Origin: Noviherbaspirillum sp. L7-7A
GTDB lineage: Bacteria > Pseudomonadota > Gammaproteobacteria > Burkholderiales > Burkholderiaceae_D
Direction: 5' to 3'
Assembly (NCBI RefSeq): GCF_019052805.1
Contig: NZ_JAHQRJ010000001.1
Span: 620,001-684,000, forward strand
Length of the DNA stretch: 64,000 nt
In this document: positions 41,730 to 51,495 of the stretch, piece after piece
Position numbering within the stretch: position 1 is the first letter of the stretch
Layout: the number at the start of each line of letters is the position of its first letter
The notes under the pieces: generated by a model
Databases searched by the model: none
What the model was told of the DNA's origin: nothing
The model's input: the letters and a program-made list of their open reading frames with translations, nothing else
Program-made: the position numbers and the translations under genes

Positions 41730-44200
41730 AAATCGCAGACGCCGTGTTTCGCCCTGTAGAGGAAACCATCACGGAAGCGCTGGAAGCAGCCTGCCGGACG
41801 ATCGCTCCGACCTGGCCTCTGGACCGCTTCATCGCCGTCAATCCCTACTGGAACTGGGTGAATCAGCCTTTCGAGGCCACCGCCGCCCAGCTTGGCCGCC
41901 TGGCCGGCAGCCGGATGTGGATGCCGCGTTCCTTCTACCGGAACGCATGGGAGAAAGGGCAGCTGACGCACGCTCATCTGGCCCTTGCGATCAGGGAAGC
42001 CGGCGCCTTGTGCAGTGTCGACAGCGTGATCGAGGCAATGAACCAGCCGGCGCCGCTTCCTGCTGTGCTGCCGTTGCCGTCGGACCTGCTCGACGCGGAC
42101 CGTGACCTGTCCCGCGAGCCGGCCTGGCGCGCAACGATCACCCATCAGGTGAGCCAGTTCTGCGCAGCCTATTTCGATACGGACCAGGCAGACTGGCACC
42201 TGCCGCATGCGTCCACCCTCTATGCCGGCTGGCACGCCAATCTCCTGCATGACTACGGCATTGGCATGCTGATGAACGCGCCTCAACTGCGTAGCCGCAT
42301 TCAGTCCCTGCCTGGCACGGCAATGGAGGCCATTGCCATGGCCATCGACGGCCTGGCCGTGCCGGCCTCCAGCAGCCAGTCCCTGATGACTGCGTGCCTG
42401 CTGCGCATCAATGGCTGGGCCGCATGGTGCGCCTATCTGCGCTGGCAAGCCAGGCTGGAAGGCAGGGATGACGAGCACATTGTCGATCTGCTGGCGATCC
42501 GGTTGTGCTGGGAATACCTGCTGCATGAGGAAGGATCCGGTACCGGCAAGGCAGCCTGGCATTTCGACCCCGAAGGAGGGCAGAGCGCCGCCGCCGCTCA
42601 GCCGGATATCGATGGACTGCTGCAAAGAGCGCTGGAAATCGCCTATCAGGAAAGGCTGTGCGCTTCACTGATGCGCAGGCCTGCGCAGCCTGCCACCGCC
42701 ACGGCCGTGCAGGCCGTGTTCTGCATCGACGTGCGTTCCGAGGTGCTGCGCCGCGCGCTCGAAGCCGTTTCGCCGCAGGTGCAAACCATGGGCTTCGCGG
42801 GCTTCTTCGGCCTGCCCATCAGTTATCGGGCGCTGGGCAGTGACCTCGTCCGGCCGCAATTGCCCGGTCTGCTCTCGCCCAGCCTGTGCGTGACGGACAG
42901 CTGCGGCGTGCCCGAACAGGACCGCGAACTGGCGGCGGCGCGGCGTGCCAGGCTGGGCGCCGTGAAGTCATGGCAGCCGTTTCAGCGCCTGCCGGGTTCC
43001 GCGTTCGCCCTGGTGGAAACCCTGGGCCTTTCCTATCTTGCCAAGCTGGTCAGGCGCAGCCTGCCGGCACGGCATGCGCTGGCGGATCCGGGCAGGCAAG
43101 GCGTTGCCGATCAGGCCGGGCTGCGTCCTGTCCTGGTGTTCGAAGGCAGCGATGCGCTGGTGCAGCAGGCCGATCTGGCGGAAAAGGTGCTCAAGGCCAT
43201 GGGCTTGCGCGACGGCTTTGCCCGCACCGTGCTGCTTGCCGGTCATGGCAGCCAGAGCGCAAACAACCCCCATGCCGCAGGCCTGGATTGCGGCGCCTGC
43301 TGCGGACAGACTGGTGAAGTCAATGCACGCGCCCTGGCCGCACTCCTGAACCACAAAGGCGTGCGCGAACTGCTCGTCGTGCGCGGCACGCCGATTCCGC
43401 ATGACACGGTGTTTGTCGCCGGCCTGCACAACACCACGACGGATGAGGTGGCGCTGTTCGACACCGCTGCCGTGCCAGCCAGCCACCAGCAGGATCTTGC
43501 GGCCTTGCGCGGCTGGCTATCGCTGGCTGGCGACCTGGCGCGCCGGGAGCGGGCGCCGGCGCTTGGCATGGCGCATCTCGCAGCGCAGCCGCAGGCACTG
43601 CGCGACGCGCTGACATCGCGCTCGAATGACTGGGCGCAGACCCGCCCGGAGTGGGGGCTGGCCAACAATGCCGCCTTCATTGCCGCGCCGCGTGTGCGTA
43701 CCCTGGGCATCAATCTGCAGGGGCGCAGCTTTCTGCATGATTACCAGTGGACCCAGGATGCCGACAACAGCATTCTGGAACTGATCATGACCGCGCCCAT
43801 GGTAGTGGCCCACTGGATCAACATGCAGTACTACGCATCCACGGTCGACAATGGCCGTTACGGCAGCGGCAACAAGGTGCTGCATAACGTGGTGGGCGGC
43901 CATATCGGCGTGTTCGAAGGCAATGGCGGCGACCTGCGCATTGGCCTGCCGATGCAATCGTTGCACGACGGCCAGCAGTGGATGCATACGCCGCTGCGCC
44001 TGTCCGTATTCATCGAGGCGCCGCGCGAACGCATCGAGGCGGTGATGGCCAGGCATGAAGCGGTACGTCAGCTGGTGGAAAACAAGTGGCTTTATCTGTT
44101 CCGCATCGACAGCAATACCTCTGCCGTGGAAGCGTTTGCTGATGGCGCCTGGCAGGCGTGGAATAAAGTTTCTGAAGGAGATGCTTCGCAGGTGGTATGA
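41726..44200 (+). CDS. dabA: DAB inorganic-carbon transporter catalytic subunit DabA (DUF2309)
   Basis: The 824-aa protein is a DUF2309/DabA member. The predicted zinc ligands C333 and D335 (VFCIDVRSE), H507 (LLAGHGSQ) and C522 (LDCGACCG) are all present, with the same spacing as the Halothiobacillus ligands (2 and 15 residues). It is thought to hydrate CO2 to bicarbonate vectorially, driven through DabB, raising cytosolic bicarbonate. No carboxysome or RuBisCO gene is in the window, so the likely use is anaplerotic or biosynthetic carboxylation at low CO2. Confidence 0.93.
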   Translation: MKIADAVFRPVEETITEALEAACRTIAPTWPLDRFIAVNPYWNWVNQPFEATAAQLGRLAGSRMWMPRSFYRNAWEKGQLTHAHLALAIREAGALCSVDSVIEAMNQPAPLPAVLPLPSDLLDADRDLSREPAWRATITHQVSQFCAAYFDTDQADWHLPHASTLYAGWHANLLHDYGIGMLMNAPQLRSRIQSLPGTAMEAIAMAIDGLAVPASSSQSLMTACLLRINGWAAWCAYLRWQARLEGRDDEHIVDLLAIRLCWEYLLHEEGSGTGKAAWHFDPEGGQSAAAAQPDIDGLLQRALEIAYQERLCASLMRRPAQPATATAVQAVFCIDVRSEVLRRALEAVSPQVQTMGFAGFFGLPISYRALGSDLVRPQLPGLLSPSLCVTDSCGVPEQDRELAAARRARLGAVKSWQPFQRLPGSAFALVETLGLSYLAKLVRRSLPARHALADPGRQGVADQAGLRPVLVFEGSDALVQQADLAEKVLKAMGLRDGFARTVLLAGHGSQSANNPHAAGLDCGACCGQTGEVNARALAALLNHKGVRELLVVRGTPIPHDTVFVAGLHNTTTDEVALFDTAAVPASHQQDLAALRGWLSLAGDLARRERAPALGMAHLAAQPQALRDALTSRSNDWAQTRPEWGLANNAAFIAAPRVRTLGINLQGRSFLHDYQWTQDADNSILELIMTAPMVVAHWINMQYYASTVDNGRYGSGNKVLHNVVGGHIGVFEGNGGDLRIGLPMQSLHDGQQWMHTPLRLSVFIEAPRERIEAVMARHEAVRQLVENKWLYLFRIDSNTSAVEAFADGAWQAWNKVSEGDASQVV

Positions 44201-44260
44201 ACCCGCAGGCAGTGCCTGCGCTGCGGAAGAACGACCTGGGACAGGCAATCGGCAGCGTTC

Positions 44261-44378
44261 GTAGGGCGCAATACCCCTGCGGGGTATTACACGAGTGGTT
44301 GATCAAGGAAGTCTGCCGACAATGCGATCCCGGTCTGCGACCCGCAGTGTAATGCCTCTGCGGGGTATTACACCCTAC
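44261..44378. repeat. MITE-like element: two inverted hairpin units
   Basis: The 118-base element has ends that are inverted copies: GTAGGGCGCAATACC at the left and the complement of GTAGGGTGTAATACC at the right. Each end unit (44261-44292 and 44347-44378) is itself a hairpin containing ACCCC-like and GGGGTATTACAC segments. The 54-base core shows no ORF. It lies between dabA and the glycine-zipper gene. Confidence 0.65.
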
Positions 44379-44452
44379 CAAGGCATCAGGCGAAAAATGC
44401 TATCCCGGCAAAAAAGCGACTTGCGGAAAAAGCTCCGTACACCGCAACCGCT

Positions 44453-45163
44453 CTAACGGTCCGGCTGCAGATAGCCATCCACCACCCGCACCCGGTCGCC
44501 CTGATGCCATGGCGGCTGGTTGTTGTAGGGGAAGCTGCGCACCTGGCCGTTTTCCATGCGCACCCTGACCTGATAGCTGGTCGCGCTGCGCGTACGCTTT
44601 TCAACCTCGTTACCTGCATAGCCGCCGCCAACCGCGCCGGCAATGGTCGCCAGGGTCCTGCCGGTACCGCCGCCTACCTGGTTGCCCAGGAGCCCGCCAA
44701 CCACCGCGCCGCCCACCACGCCGACACCGCTGGGATCGGCCTGCGATTGCACGGCATGCACCGATTCCACACGGCCGCAATTGCTGCAGGCACGGGCCGG
44801 CTGGGCTACGCGCACCATGTCTTGCGCATAATCCGGCGCCGCATGACCAGCCTGCGATGCGGGCAAGGAGGCGGCCTGTTGCTGGCGGGGCGACGGTGCC
44901 TGCTCCTCGTCCTTCAGTGCCAGTCGCTCGCCGCCGACGGCCTTGGGTGTCTTTGCCACCGCAGCTGGTTTCGTTGCCAAGGACTGCGCCGCTTGTGGAT
45001 GAGCCGCTTCCGCAGCAAGCTTGTTTTCACTATGGGAATTCGGCAGCAGCCCGGTCATTGCGGCTACGCCGGTCAGGCTGGCAAGCATTACCGAAATGGC
45101 TGCGCCGGCGACCAGCGGATGAAGTCGGTTGGGCTTGCTGCCTGGCTTGTTATAGGTATCCAT
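44453..45163 (-). CDS. Glycine-zipper 2TM-domain protein
   Basis: This 236-aa protein has a single N-terminal membrane anchor (about residues 18-42), an Ala/Gln/Pro-rich linker, a CSNC pair, then a glycine-zipper domain (GVGVVGGAVVGGLLGNQVGG ... GAVGGGYAGNEVEKR) and a C-terminal beta segment (YQVRVRMENGQVRSF). This family is found in envelope lipoprotein-like proteins such as SlyB relatives; here the anchor is not a lipobox. AGGAG lies 6 bases before the second of two tandem ATGs (45163). Confidence 0.85.
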   Translation of the reverse strand: MDTYNKPGSKPNRLHPLVAGAAISVMLASLTGVAAMTGLLPNSHSENKLAAEAAHPQAAQSLATKPAAVAKTPKAVGGERLALKDEEQAPSPRQQQAASLPASQAGHAAPDYAQDMVRVAQPARACSNCGRVESVHAVQSQADPSGVGVVGGAVVGGLLGNQVGGGTGRTLATIAGAVGGGYAGNEVEKRTRSATSYQVRVRMENGQVRSFPYNNQPPWHQGDRVRVVDGYLQPDR

Positions 45164-45270
45164 CATCAGCTCCTGTTGTTTGCTTTTTATTATCTTTAAA
45201 CGCTTGTGCGATTAACAGAAGGAAGGTGTGTAAGGTGTAAGAGGATGTAACGTGCGGCCCAGAATGAAAA

Positions 45271-45304
45271 CTGGCCCGCCTGCGTTGTCGCACAAGCGGG
45301 CCAG
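45271..45304 (-). terminator. Terminator of prfB-lysS
   Basis: Stem CTGGCCCGC/GCGGGCCAG with an imperfect inner stem; TTTT follows on the minus strand. It lies 33 bases past the lysS stop. Confidence 0.8.
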
Positions 45305-45336
45305 GAACAGGACCAGAAATGAGTCGTGAAGAAAAA

Positions 45337-46866
45337 TCAGTCTTCGCGGCGCAGATGCGGGAACAGGATCACGTCGCGGATATTCGGCGAATCGGTGATC
45401 AGCATCATCAACCGGTCTATGCCGATGCCGCAGCCGCCGGCCGGCGGCATGCCGTATTCCAGCGCCCGGATGTAATCGGCGTCGTAGTACATCGCCTCCT
45501 CGTCGCCGGCATTCTTCGCGGCCACCTGGGCCTGGAAGCGTGCCGCCTGGTCTTCCGCGTCATTGAGTTCGGAGAAGCCGTTGGCGATTTCGCGGCCGGT
45601 GATGAACAGCTCGAAACGCTCGGTGATGCCCGGCACCGTATCCGAGGCGCGGGCCAGCGGCGACACTTCGACCGGATAGTCGATGATGTAAGTAGGCTCC
45701 CACAGCTGGGCTTCGGCGGTTTCCTCGAACAGCGACAGCTGCAGCGCCCCCAGCCCGGAAATCACGTGCGGCTTCACGCCGAACTTCAGCAGTTCCGCCC
45801 TCAGGAAACCGGCATCCTGCAATTGCTCAGCGGTGTAATGCGGCGCGTACATGTTGATCGCTTCCACGATGGTCATGCGGCGGAAAGGCCTGGACAGGTC
45901 CAGCTCGCGGCCCTGGTAGGTCAGTTGCGCGGTGCCATGGGCATCCACCGCTGCCTGGCGGATCACGGCTTCGGTGAAGTCCATCAGCCACTTGTAATCG
46001 GTGTAGGCGGCGTAGAACTCCATCATCGTGAATTCCGGATTGTGGCGCGGCGACACGCCCTCATTGCGGAAATTGCGATTGACCTCGAACACCCGGTCGA
46101 AGCCGCCCACCACCAGCCGCTTCAGGTACAGCTCGGGCGCGATGCGCAGGAACATTTCCATGTCCAGCGCATTGTGATGGGTGATGAAGGGCTTGGCCGC
46201 CGCGCCGCCGGGGATCGTGTGCAGCATCGGCGTCTCGACTTCCATGAAGCCGTTCTCGGCCATGAAGCGGCGGATCGAGGACATGGCCGCGGTGCGCGCC
46301 TTGAAGGTGCGCCGGGTGTCCTCGTTCATGATCAGGTCGACGTAGCGCTGGCGGTACTTGGTTTCCTGGTCGGCCAGGCCGTGGAACTTGTCCGGCAGCG
46401 GCCGCAGCGACTTGGTGATCAGGCGCAGCGTGCTGACCTTGACCGACAGCTCGCCGGTCTTGGTCTTGAACAGGGTGCCCTCGGCACCGAGGATGTCGCC
46501 CATGTCGTAATGCTTGAAGGCTTCATGCGCCGCCTCGCCGGTCAGCTCGTTGCTGATGTAGAGCTGGATGCGGCCATCGGCGCGCGGGCCGGAAGCGTCC
46601 TGGATGGTGGCAAACGAGGCCTTGCCCATCACGCGCTTCAACATCATGCGGCCGGCCACAACCACCTTCACCGGCTGGCTTTCCAGCAGTTCGCGGTCGA
46701 CATTGCCGTACTCGGCCTGCAGCGCGGCGGCCTGATGCTGCGGACGGAAGTCATTAGGGAAGGCCGGACCTTGCTCGCGCAGCGCCGCCAGCTTGCCGCG
46801 ACGCTCGGCGATGATGGAGTTCTCGTCCTTTTCTTCCGTCAGCGCGGTGTATTTGTCAGTCATCAT
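45337..46866 (-). CDS. lysS: Lysyl-tRNA synthetase, class II
   Basis: This 509-aa class II synthetase has an N-terminal OB-fold anticodon-binding domain (about 65-150) and the catalytic core with motif 2 ([20 protein letters not shown]) and motif 3 ([15 protein letters not shown]). Two tandem ATGs (46866, 46863) follow the prfB stop by 2 bases; AAGG lies 9 bases upstream inside the end of prfB. The prfB-lysS order is common in proteobacteria. Confidence 0.98.
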   Translation of the reverse strand: MMTDKYTALTEEKDENSIIAERRGKLAALREQGPAFPNDFRPQHQAAALQAEYGNVDRELLESQPVKVVVAGRMMLKRVMGKASFATIQDASGPRADGRIQLYISNELTGEAAHEAFKHYDMGDILGAEGTLFKTKTGELSVKVSTLRLITKSLRPLPDKFHGLADQETKYRQRYVDLIMNEDTRRTFKARTAAMSSIRRFMAENGFMEVETPMLHTIPGGAAAKPFITHHNALDMEMFLRIAPELYLKRLVVGGFDRVFEVNRNFRNEGVSPRHNPEFTMMEFYAAYTDYKWLMDFTEAVIRQAAVDAHGTAQLTYQGRELDLSRPFRRMTIVEAINMYAPHYTAEQLQDAGFLRAELLKFGVKPHVISGLGALQLSLFEETAEAQLWEPTYIIDYPVEVSPLARASDTVPGITERFELFITGREIANGFSELNDAEDQAARFQAQVAAKNAGDEEAMYYDADYIRALEYGMPPAGGCGIGIDRLMMLITDSPNIRDVILFPHLRRED

Positions 46867-46868
46867 GC

Positions 46869-47973
46869 TTAAACGCCTTGTTTCAGGGAGGCGGCAATAA
46901 AGCCGTCGAGGTCGCCATCGAGCACCGACTTGGTATTGCCGGTTTCGAAGCTGGTGCGCAGGTCCTTGATGCGGGACTGGTCCAGCACGTAGGAGCGTAT
47001 CTGGTGGCCCCAGCCGACATCGGTCTTGGAGTCTTCCAGCTTCTGCTGCTCGCTCATGCGCTTGCGCAGTTCCAGTTCATACAGCCGCGACTTCAGCATT
47101 TCCCAGGCCTCGGCCCGGTTGCGGTGCTGGCTGCGGTCGTTCTGGCACTGCACCACGATGCCGGAAGGCGCATGGGTCAGGCGCACTGCGGAATCGGTCT
47201 TGTTGATGTGCTGGCCGCCGGCGCCGGAAGCGCGGTAGGTGTCAACGCGCACGTCTGCCGGATTGACGTCGATGTCGATCGACTCGTCGACTTCCGGATA
47301 GACGAACACGCTGGCAAACGAGGTATGGCGGCCGCCGGCGGAGTCGAACGGCGACTTGCGCACCAGGCGATGCACGCCGGTCTCGGTGCGCAGGAAGCCG
47401 TAGGCATATTCGCCTTCGACCTTCAGCGTCGCGGTCTTGATGCCGGCGACTTCGCCCTCGGACTGCTCCAGGATCTCGACCTTGAAGCCCTTGCGCTCGC
47501 AATAGCGCAGGTACTGGCGCAGCAGCATCGACGCCCAGTCCTGGGCCTCGGTGCCGCCGGCGCCAGCCTGGATATCGATGAAGCAGTTGTTGGGGTCCAT
47601 CGGGTTGGCGAACATGCGCCGGAATTCCAGGGTTTCCACCTGCTTCTGCAGGCCGGCCGCGTCGGCCTCGATGGCTTCGAGGGTGTCGTCGTCCTGCTCT
47701 TCGCGGGCCATGTCGAACAGATCGCGGGCGTCGCGCAGTCCGGCATCGATGTCGGTAAGGGAATGAACCACGCCTTCCAGCGCCTTTTTTTCCTGGCCGA
47801 GGGCCAGCGCGCGTTTCTGGTCGTTCCAGACGGTGGGATCTTCGAGTTCCTGGTTGACCTGCTCTAGTTTCTCTGACTTGTTATCGAAGTCAAAGATACC
47901 TCCGAAGTTCAGCTTCCCGGGTGGTCAGGTCGGCCAGCAAGGCCGACAGGGAGTTCAGGCGTTCTGCTTCCAT
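46869..47973 (-). CDS. prfB: Peptide chain release factor 2, with programmed +1 frameshift
   Basis: Translation starts at ATG 47973 ([20 protein letters not shown]). After 27 codons the frame meets UGA at 47892-47890 in the context CGGAGG-TAT-CTT-TGA-C, the classical autoregulatory site: slow UGA reading by RF2 itself allows a slip from CTT to TTT and continuation in +1 at GAC (47891). The full product is 367 aa (27 + 340), close to E. coli RF2. It carries the SPF recognition tripeptide (KSPFDSAGG) and the GGQ motif ([13 protein letters not shown]). It terminates at UGA and UAA codons. Confidence 0.97.
47886..47904 (-). promoter_or_regulatory. RF2 autoregulatory frameshift site
   Basis: An internal Shine-Dalgarno-like CGGAGG lies three bases (TAT) before the slippery CTT-T and the in-frame TGA-C. 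Spacing and sequence match the E. coli site except CGGAGG for AGGGGG. Confidence 0.93.
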
Positions 47974-48005
47974 GATGTGTGCGTCTCGTGCGGGGGAAAC
48001 CGGCG

Positions 48006-48011
48006 ATTATA
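48006..48011 (-). promoter_or_regulatory. Probable -10 element of prfB
   Basis: A consensus TATAAT on the minus strand 33 bases before the prfB ATG. No good -35 is seen at the expected distance. Confidence 0.5.
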
Positions 48012-48230
48012 ACTGAAGGGGAGGGTGAGGCTGGCGGCGTCCTTACGGAGAAATCTGGTTGCCTGGTTCATTCGGCTCGACACTTCTCGGCGCTTCCACC
48101 TGCTGCTGCAACGGTTCCCGGCCATTGGGCCGCCGGGGCATGGTTTTCTACCTGTAGCGCACAACGAGCGAACGCTACTTATTATTTTTGATACCCATTT
48201 TTTTCCAGCCAATTTTAAAAATGAGTTGTC

Positions 48231-49730
48231 ATGTATCCAACCGCACAAAAACCAGTGGGAACCCCTGCCAGCGCTTCCGTCGAGCGATTCGAGCATTGCA
48301 ATGACGCTGCCGGAAAGGTTGCATGCCCGGAAACGCTGACGTTCAGAACGCCTGATGGCACCAGACTCACAGTGGTAGAGATAGGAGCCGGCTCTTCCTT
48401 GAAGGACTTGGCGCACTTGCTGTATCACCGGGGCGGACAATCTACCCACGCGTTTCCGCCAATCGAGCTTGGACGTTCCTTTGGCTTTTCATTTGGTGGA
48501 AGGCGCTATCCAGCTGATACTCGGTTGTCCTGCATTCACGAGGAAATCAATCTCACTGCCTGTGGAGATGTGGAATACCAAACGACAGGCGCAAAAACTG
48601 TGGCGGATAAGCTGAAATCAGGAACCGGTGTCGAGTGGCGCGTGGTGAATGAAAATCTGGTCATGTTCGACTCAGATCCTTTCGAGAAAAAAGACCAGGC
48701 TGCGGCATTTGTGGACAAGGTCTTAAAGAAGACACCGTACTTCGCGCGTCTCATCGAAGTGGAAATCAAAAGCATGGAAAACCGTTTCTATGCGACGATG
48801 CGCGTGGAAAGCGCTCATTCCATTCGCATGATCGCGGAAGGAATCCCGATTGAAATCAGCCTGGCTGCGCCGCTCATTGCACAAGCTGTCCGTACCGGAG
48901 ATGCTGCCGCCCTGGGAATGCTGCCACTGGATGTGCTTTCTCGCCTGGGAATGTTTCTCGCACCTGGGCTCCCTGGTATTGACGGCTACGTCAGCATGCA
49001 ATCCGAGATTGAACATGCCGGCCAGGAGTATGTTGAAGCGCCAGTATTCAGACACGTAGCGCCTGTTGCAGCGAATGGCATCAGGGAATCCATCGCCGCG
49101 ACGGCCAGCTTGTTGCTGCGAGGGGTGGAAAAAAATGCGCGAGTGTCCAACGCCCATCTTTCAAGTGCCGGATTGACGCTTTATTTCAGTGACGCGCTCC
49201 ATGCCGGGAAATTCATCCGGACAATGAAGCATGCGGGCTACCATGCGGCTTCCCTTAAGTGGATGCAGCCCAATGAAAGAAATGGCGCCTGTGCAGCAGC
49301 AATATGCATCACGGACTTTAATGAAGTAAAGCGCTTCGTGGAAGCGACTTGCGGATTTGCCGAGACCTCCGCGAAGGAATTGTTCGAAACCGCCGCAAAG
49401 GAAATGCGGCTTCCTTATCGGTTCTTTATCAAAGAGCTGGAAGCGATCGGTGAATCGCGTGTGCCGATCAGCCTGGAAAAGGGGAAAGCGGCTGCCAGGC
49501 GATTAATGCAGGATTATCTCCCTTGCCTGGACCCGGCCGAAGCAATGGAGTTGAGGGAGGCTATTAGGGAGCGATCCAGGCCCGATCAGGATGCCAATAC
49601 GGGCTCGTTGCAATATCTCAGGGAGAAACGCGGGATCGGTCGTGTGTTTTCAATGAACGATTATTCGGATAGTGTCGCCACCTTCAGGGAAGTGATGGGT
49701 GCGATCGATGAATTGGTTCCAAAGGCTTGA
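48231..49730 (+). CDS. Unrecognised 499-aa protein
   Basis: This large soluble protein has no signal peptide, membrane segment or domain that I recognise. The N-terminal 40 residues are low in structure; the middle is mixed alpha/beta (KKTPYFARLIEVEIKSMENR), and the C-terminal third is helical and charged. The upstream 60 bases are AT-rich with no clear ribosome binding site, and codon use is less GC-biased than in prfB or recJ on either side, suggesting acquisition. It stands alone, divergent from prfB and convergent with recJ. Style and composition resemble the cluster at 1-1890, but I see no sequence match between them. Confidence 0.8.
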   Translation: MYPTAQKPVGTPASASVERFEHCNDAAGKVACPETLTFRTPDGTRLTVVEIGAGSSLKDLAHLLYHRGGQSTHAFPPIELGRSFGFSFGGRRYPADTRLSCIHEEINLTACGDVEYQTTGAKTVADKLKSGTGVEWRVVNENLVMFDSDPFEKKDQAAAFVDKVLKKTPYFARLIEVEIKSMENRFYATMRVESAHSIRMIAEGIPIEISLAAPLIAQAVRTGDAAALGMLPLDVLSRLGMFLAPGLPGIDGYVSMQSEIEHAGQEYVEAPVFRHVAPVAANGIRESIAATASLLLRGVEKNARVSNAHLSSAGLTLYFSDALHAGKFIRTMKHAGYHAASLKWMQPNERNGACAAAICITDFNEVKRFVEATCGFAETSAKELFETAAKEMRLPYRFFIKELEAIGESRVPISLEKGKAAARRLMQDYLPCLDPAEAMELREAIRERSRPDQDANTGSLQYLREKRGIGRVFSMNDYSDSVATFREVMGAIDELVPKA

Positions 49731-49800
49731 TCGTCTTTCATACCGCTGTGCTGCTCTGACTCCCGCTAGACTGCGATGCATTGCTGCAGCCGTGGCTCAT

Positions 49801-51495
49801 TCAGGCCGCCTCCGCATGCTCCACCAGCAATTGCACCCTGGTCCTGCCATTGAATTCATTCGCATCCAGCCGGAACGCCACATTCACCCGTTCCGGCAAC
49901 CCCTCCGCATGGCCGAACCAGATCGCATCGTATTGCTGGCCATTCTTTTCCAGCAGCAGCTTCAGATGCCTTTCCTTCAGCACCCGCTGGCTCACCACCC
50001 GGAACTCATCGCAGAACACCGGCGGCGCGAAGCCCTGGCCCCAGACGTGGCCATCGATCAGCTCGATGAAGGCGGTGGAGAAATAGGCGTCTTCCAGCGG
50101 GCCGTCGGTTTCCAGCACCCGTTCCAGCTGCGCCCTGGTCAATGAAGCGCGGCCCACCTCCTCGAAGGCATGGGTAAAGCCTTCGAGGTTGTCGGCCCGT
50201 ATCGTCAGGCCGGCGGCCATCGAGTGGCCGCCGAATTTCTCGATCAGCGTCGGCGCATGCTTAGACACCAGGTCCAGGCCGTCGCGCAAATGGAAGCCGG
50301 CGATCGAGCGGCCCGAGCCCTTGATCAGGCCGTCGCCGGCCGGCGCGAAGGTGATGGTGGGGCGGTAGAACTTGTCCTTGAGGCGCGAAGCGACGATGCC
50401 GATCACGCCCTGGTGCCAGCTGTCGTCATAGATGCTGATGGTGGTGTTGTCGCGCGGGTCGATATGGTCGAGCGAGGCCAGCGCGCTGTCCTGCATCTGC
50501 GCCTCGATCACCCGTCGCTCGCGGTTGATGGTGTCGAGCTGCTGCGCGATTTCCCAGGCGCGGCCGGCGTCGTCCGTGGTCAGGCATTCGATGCCGAGCG
50601 ACATGTCGGCCAGGCGGCCGGCGGCGTTCAGGCGCGGCCCGACCGCAAAGCCCAGGTCAAAGGGACTGGCGCGGCGCGCCTCCCGGCCGGCCACGCGGAA
50701 AAGGGCCGCAATGCCGACATGCATGCGCCCGGCGCGCATGCGCTTCAATCCCTGCGCGACCAGCACCCGGTTGTTGGCGTCGAGCTTGACCACGTCGGCC
50801 ACCGTGCCCAGCGCCACCAGGTCCAGCAGCGCATCCAGCCGCGGCTGGTTTTCCGCCGTGAACACGCCGCGCCGGCGCAGTTCCGCCCGCAAGGCCAGCA
50901 GCACGTAGAACATCACGCCGACGCCAGCCAGGTTCTTGCTCGGAAAGCCGCAGGCTGGCTGGTTCGGGTTGACGATCACGCGCGCCGCCGGCAGGCTGTC
51001 GGCCGGCAGGTGGTGGTCGGTCACCACCACCTCAATGCCGCGCCGGTTCGCTTCGGCCACGCCGTCGATGCTGGCAATGCCGTTGTCGACGGTCACGATG
51101 ATGTCGGGCGACTTTTCCCGCACTGCCAGTTCCACGATTTCAGGCGTCAGGCCATAGCCGTATTCGAAGCGGTTGGGCACGATGTAGTCAATTTTTGCGC
51201 CCATCGCCTTCAGGCCGCGCAATGCCACCGCGCAGGCGGTGGCGCCGTCGCAGTCGTAGTCGGCGACGATGGTCATGCGCTTTTGCGCGGCGATCGCGTC
51301 GGCCAGGAAGACGGCGGCGGCATCTATATGCAGCAGGCCGGACGGCGCGATCAGCGCGGAAAATTCGGACGACAGCTCGCTCGGGTCGACCAGGCCGCGC
51401 GCCGCGAACAGCCGCGCCAGCACCGGGTGCACGCCGCTCTGGCGCAGCATCTCCGCGTGGCGGAAGGAATAGGGTCGGGTGGCGATGCGGGTCAT
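49801..51495 (-). CDS. recJ: Single-stranded-DNA-specific 5'-3' exonuclease RecJ
   Basis: The 564-aa DHH-family exonuclease has the metal-binding motifs DYDCDG (79-84), VDNG, DHH (VVTDHHLPADS) and GGH (EKFGGHSMAAG), followed by the DHHA1 and OB-type C-terminal parts. It degrades single-stranded DNA in recombination and mismatch repair. Its ATG overlaps the stop of the upstream RpfE-like gene (ATGA), indicating translational coupling. Confidence 0.97.
   Translation of the reverse strand: MTRIATRPYSFRHAEMLRQSGVHPVLARLFAARGLVDPSELSSEFSALIAPSGLLHIDAAAVFLADAIAAQKRMTIVADYDCDGATACAVALRGLKAMGAKIDYIVPNRFEYGYGLTPEIVELAVREKSPDIIVTVDNGIASIDGVAEANRRGIEVVVTDHHLPADSLPAARVIVNPNQPACGFPSKNLAGVGVMFYVLLALRAELRRRGVFTAENQPRLDALLDLVALGTVADVVKLDANNRVLVAQGLKRMRAGRMHVGIAALFRVAGREARRASPFDLGFAVGPRLNAAGRLADMSLGIECLTTDDAGRAWEIAQQLDTINRERRVIEAQMQDSALASLDHIDPRDNTTISIYDDSWHQGVIGIVASRLKDKFYRPTITFAPAGDGLIKGSGRSIAGFHLRDGLDLVSKHAPTLIEKFGGHSMAAGLTIRADNLEGFTHAFEEVGRASLTRAQLERVLETDGPLEDAYFSTAFIELIDGHVWGQGFAPPVFCDEFRVVSQRVLKERHLKLLLEKNGQQYDAIWFGHAEGLPERVNVAFRLDANEFNGRTRVQLLVEHAEAA

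Noticed and set aside
39186-44200. Interpretation of dabB as a complex I (nuoL) gene
   Set aside because: No other nuo genes are present, the protein is short, and it overlaps a DUF2309/DabA gene, which defines the DAB family.
45319-46872. 517-aa plus-strand ORF opposite lysS
   Set aside because: Antisense shadow of lysS.
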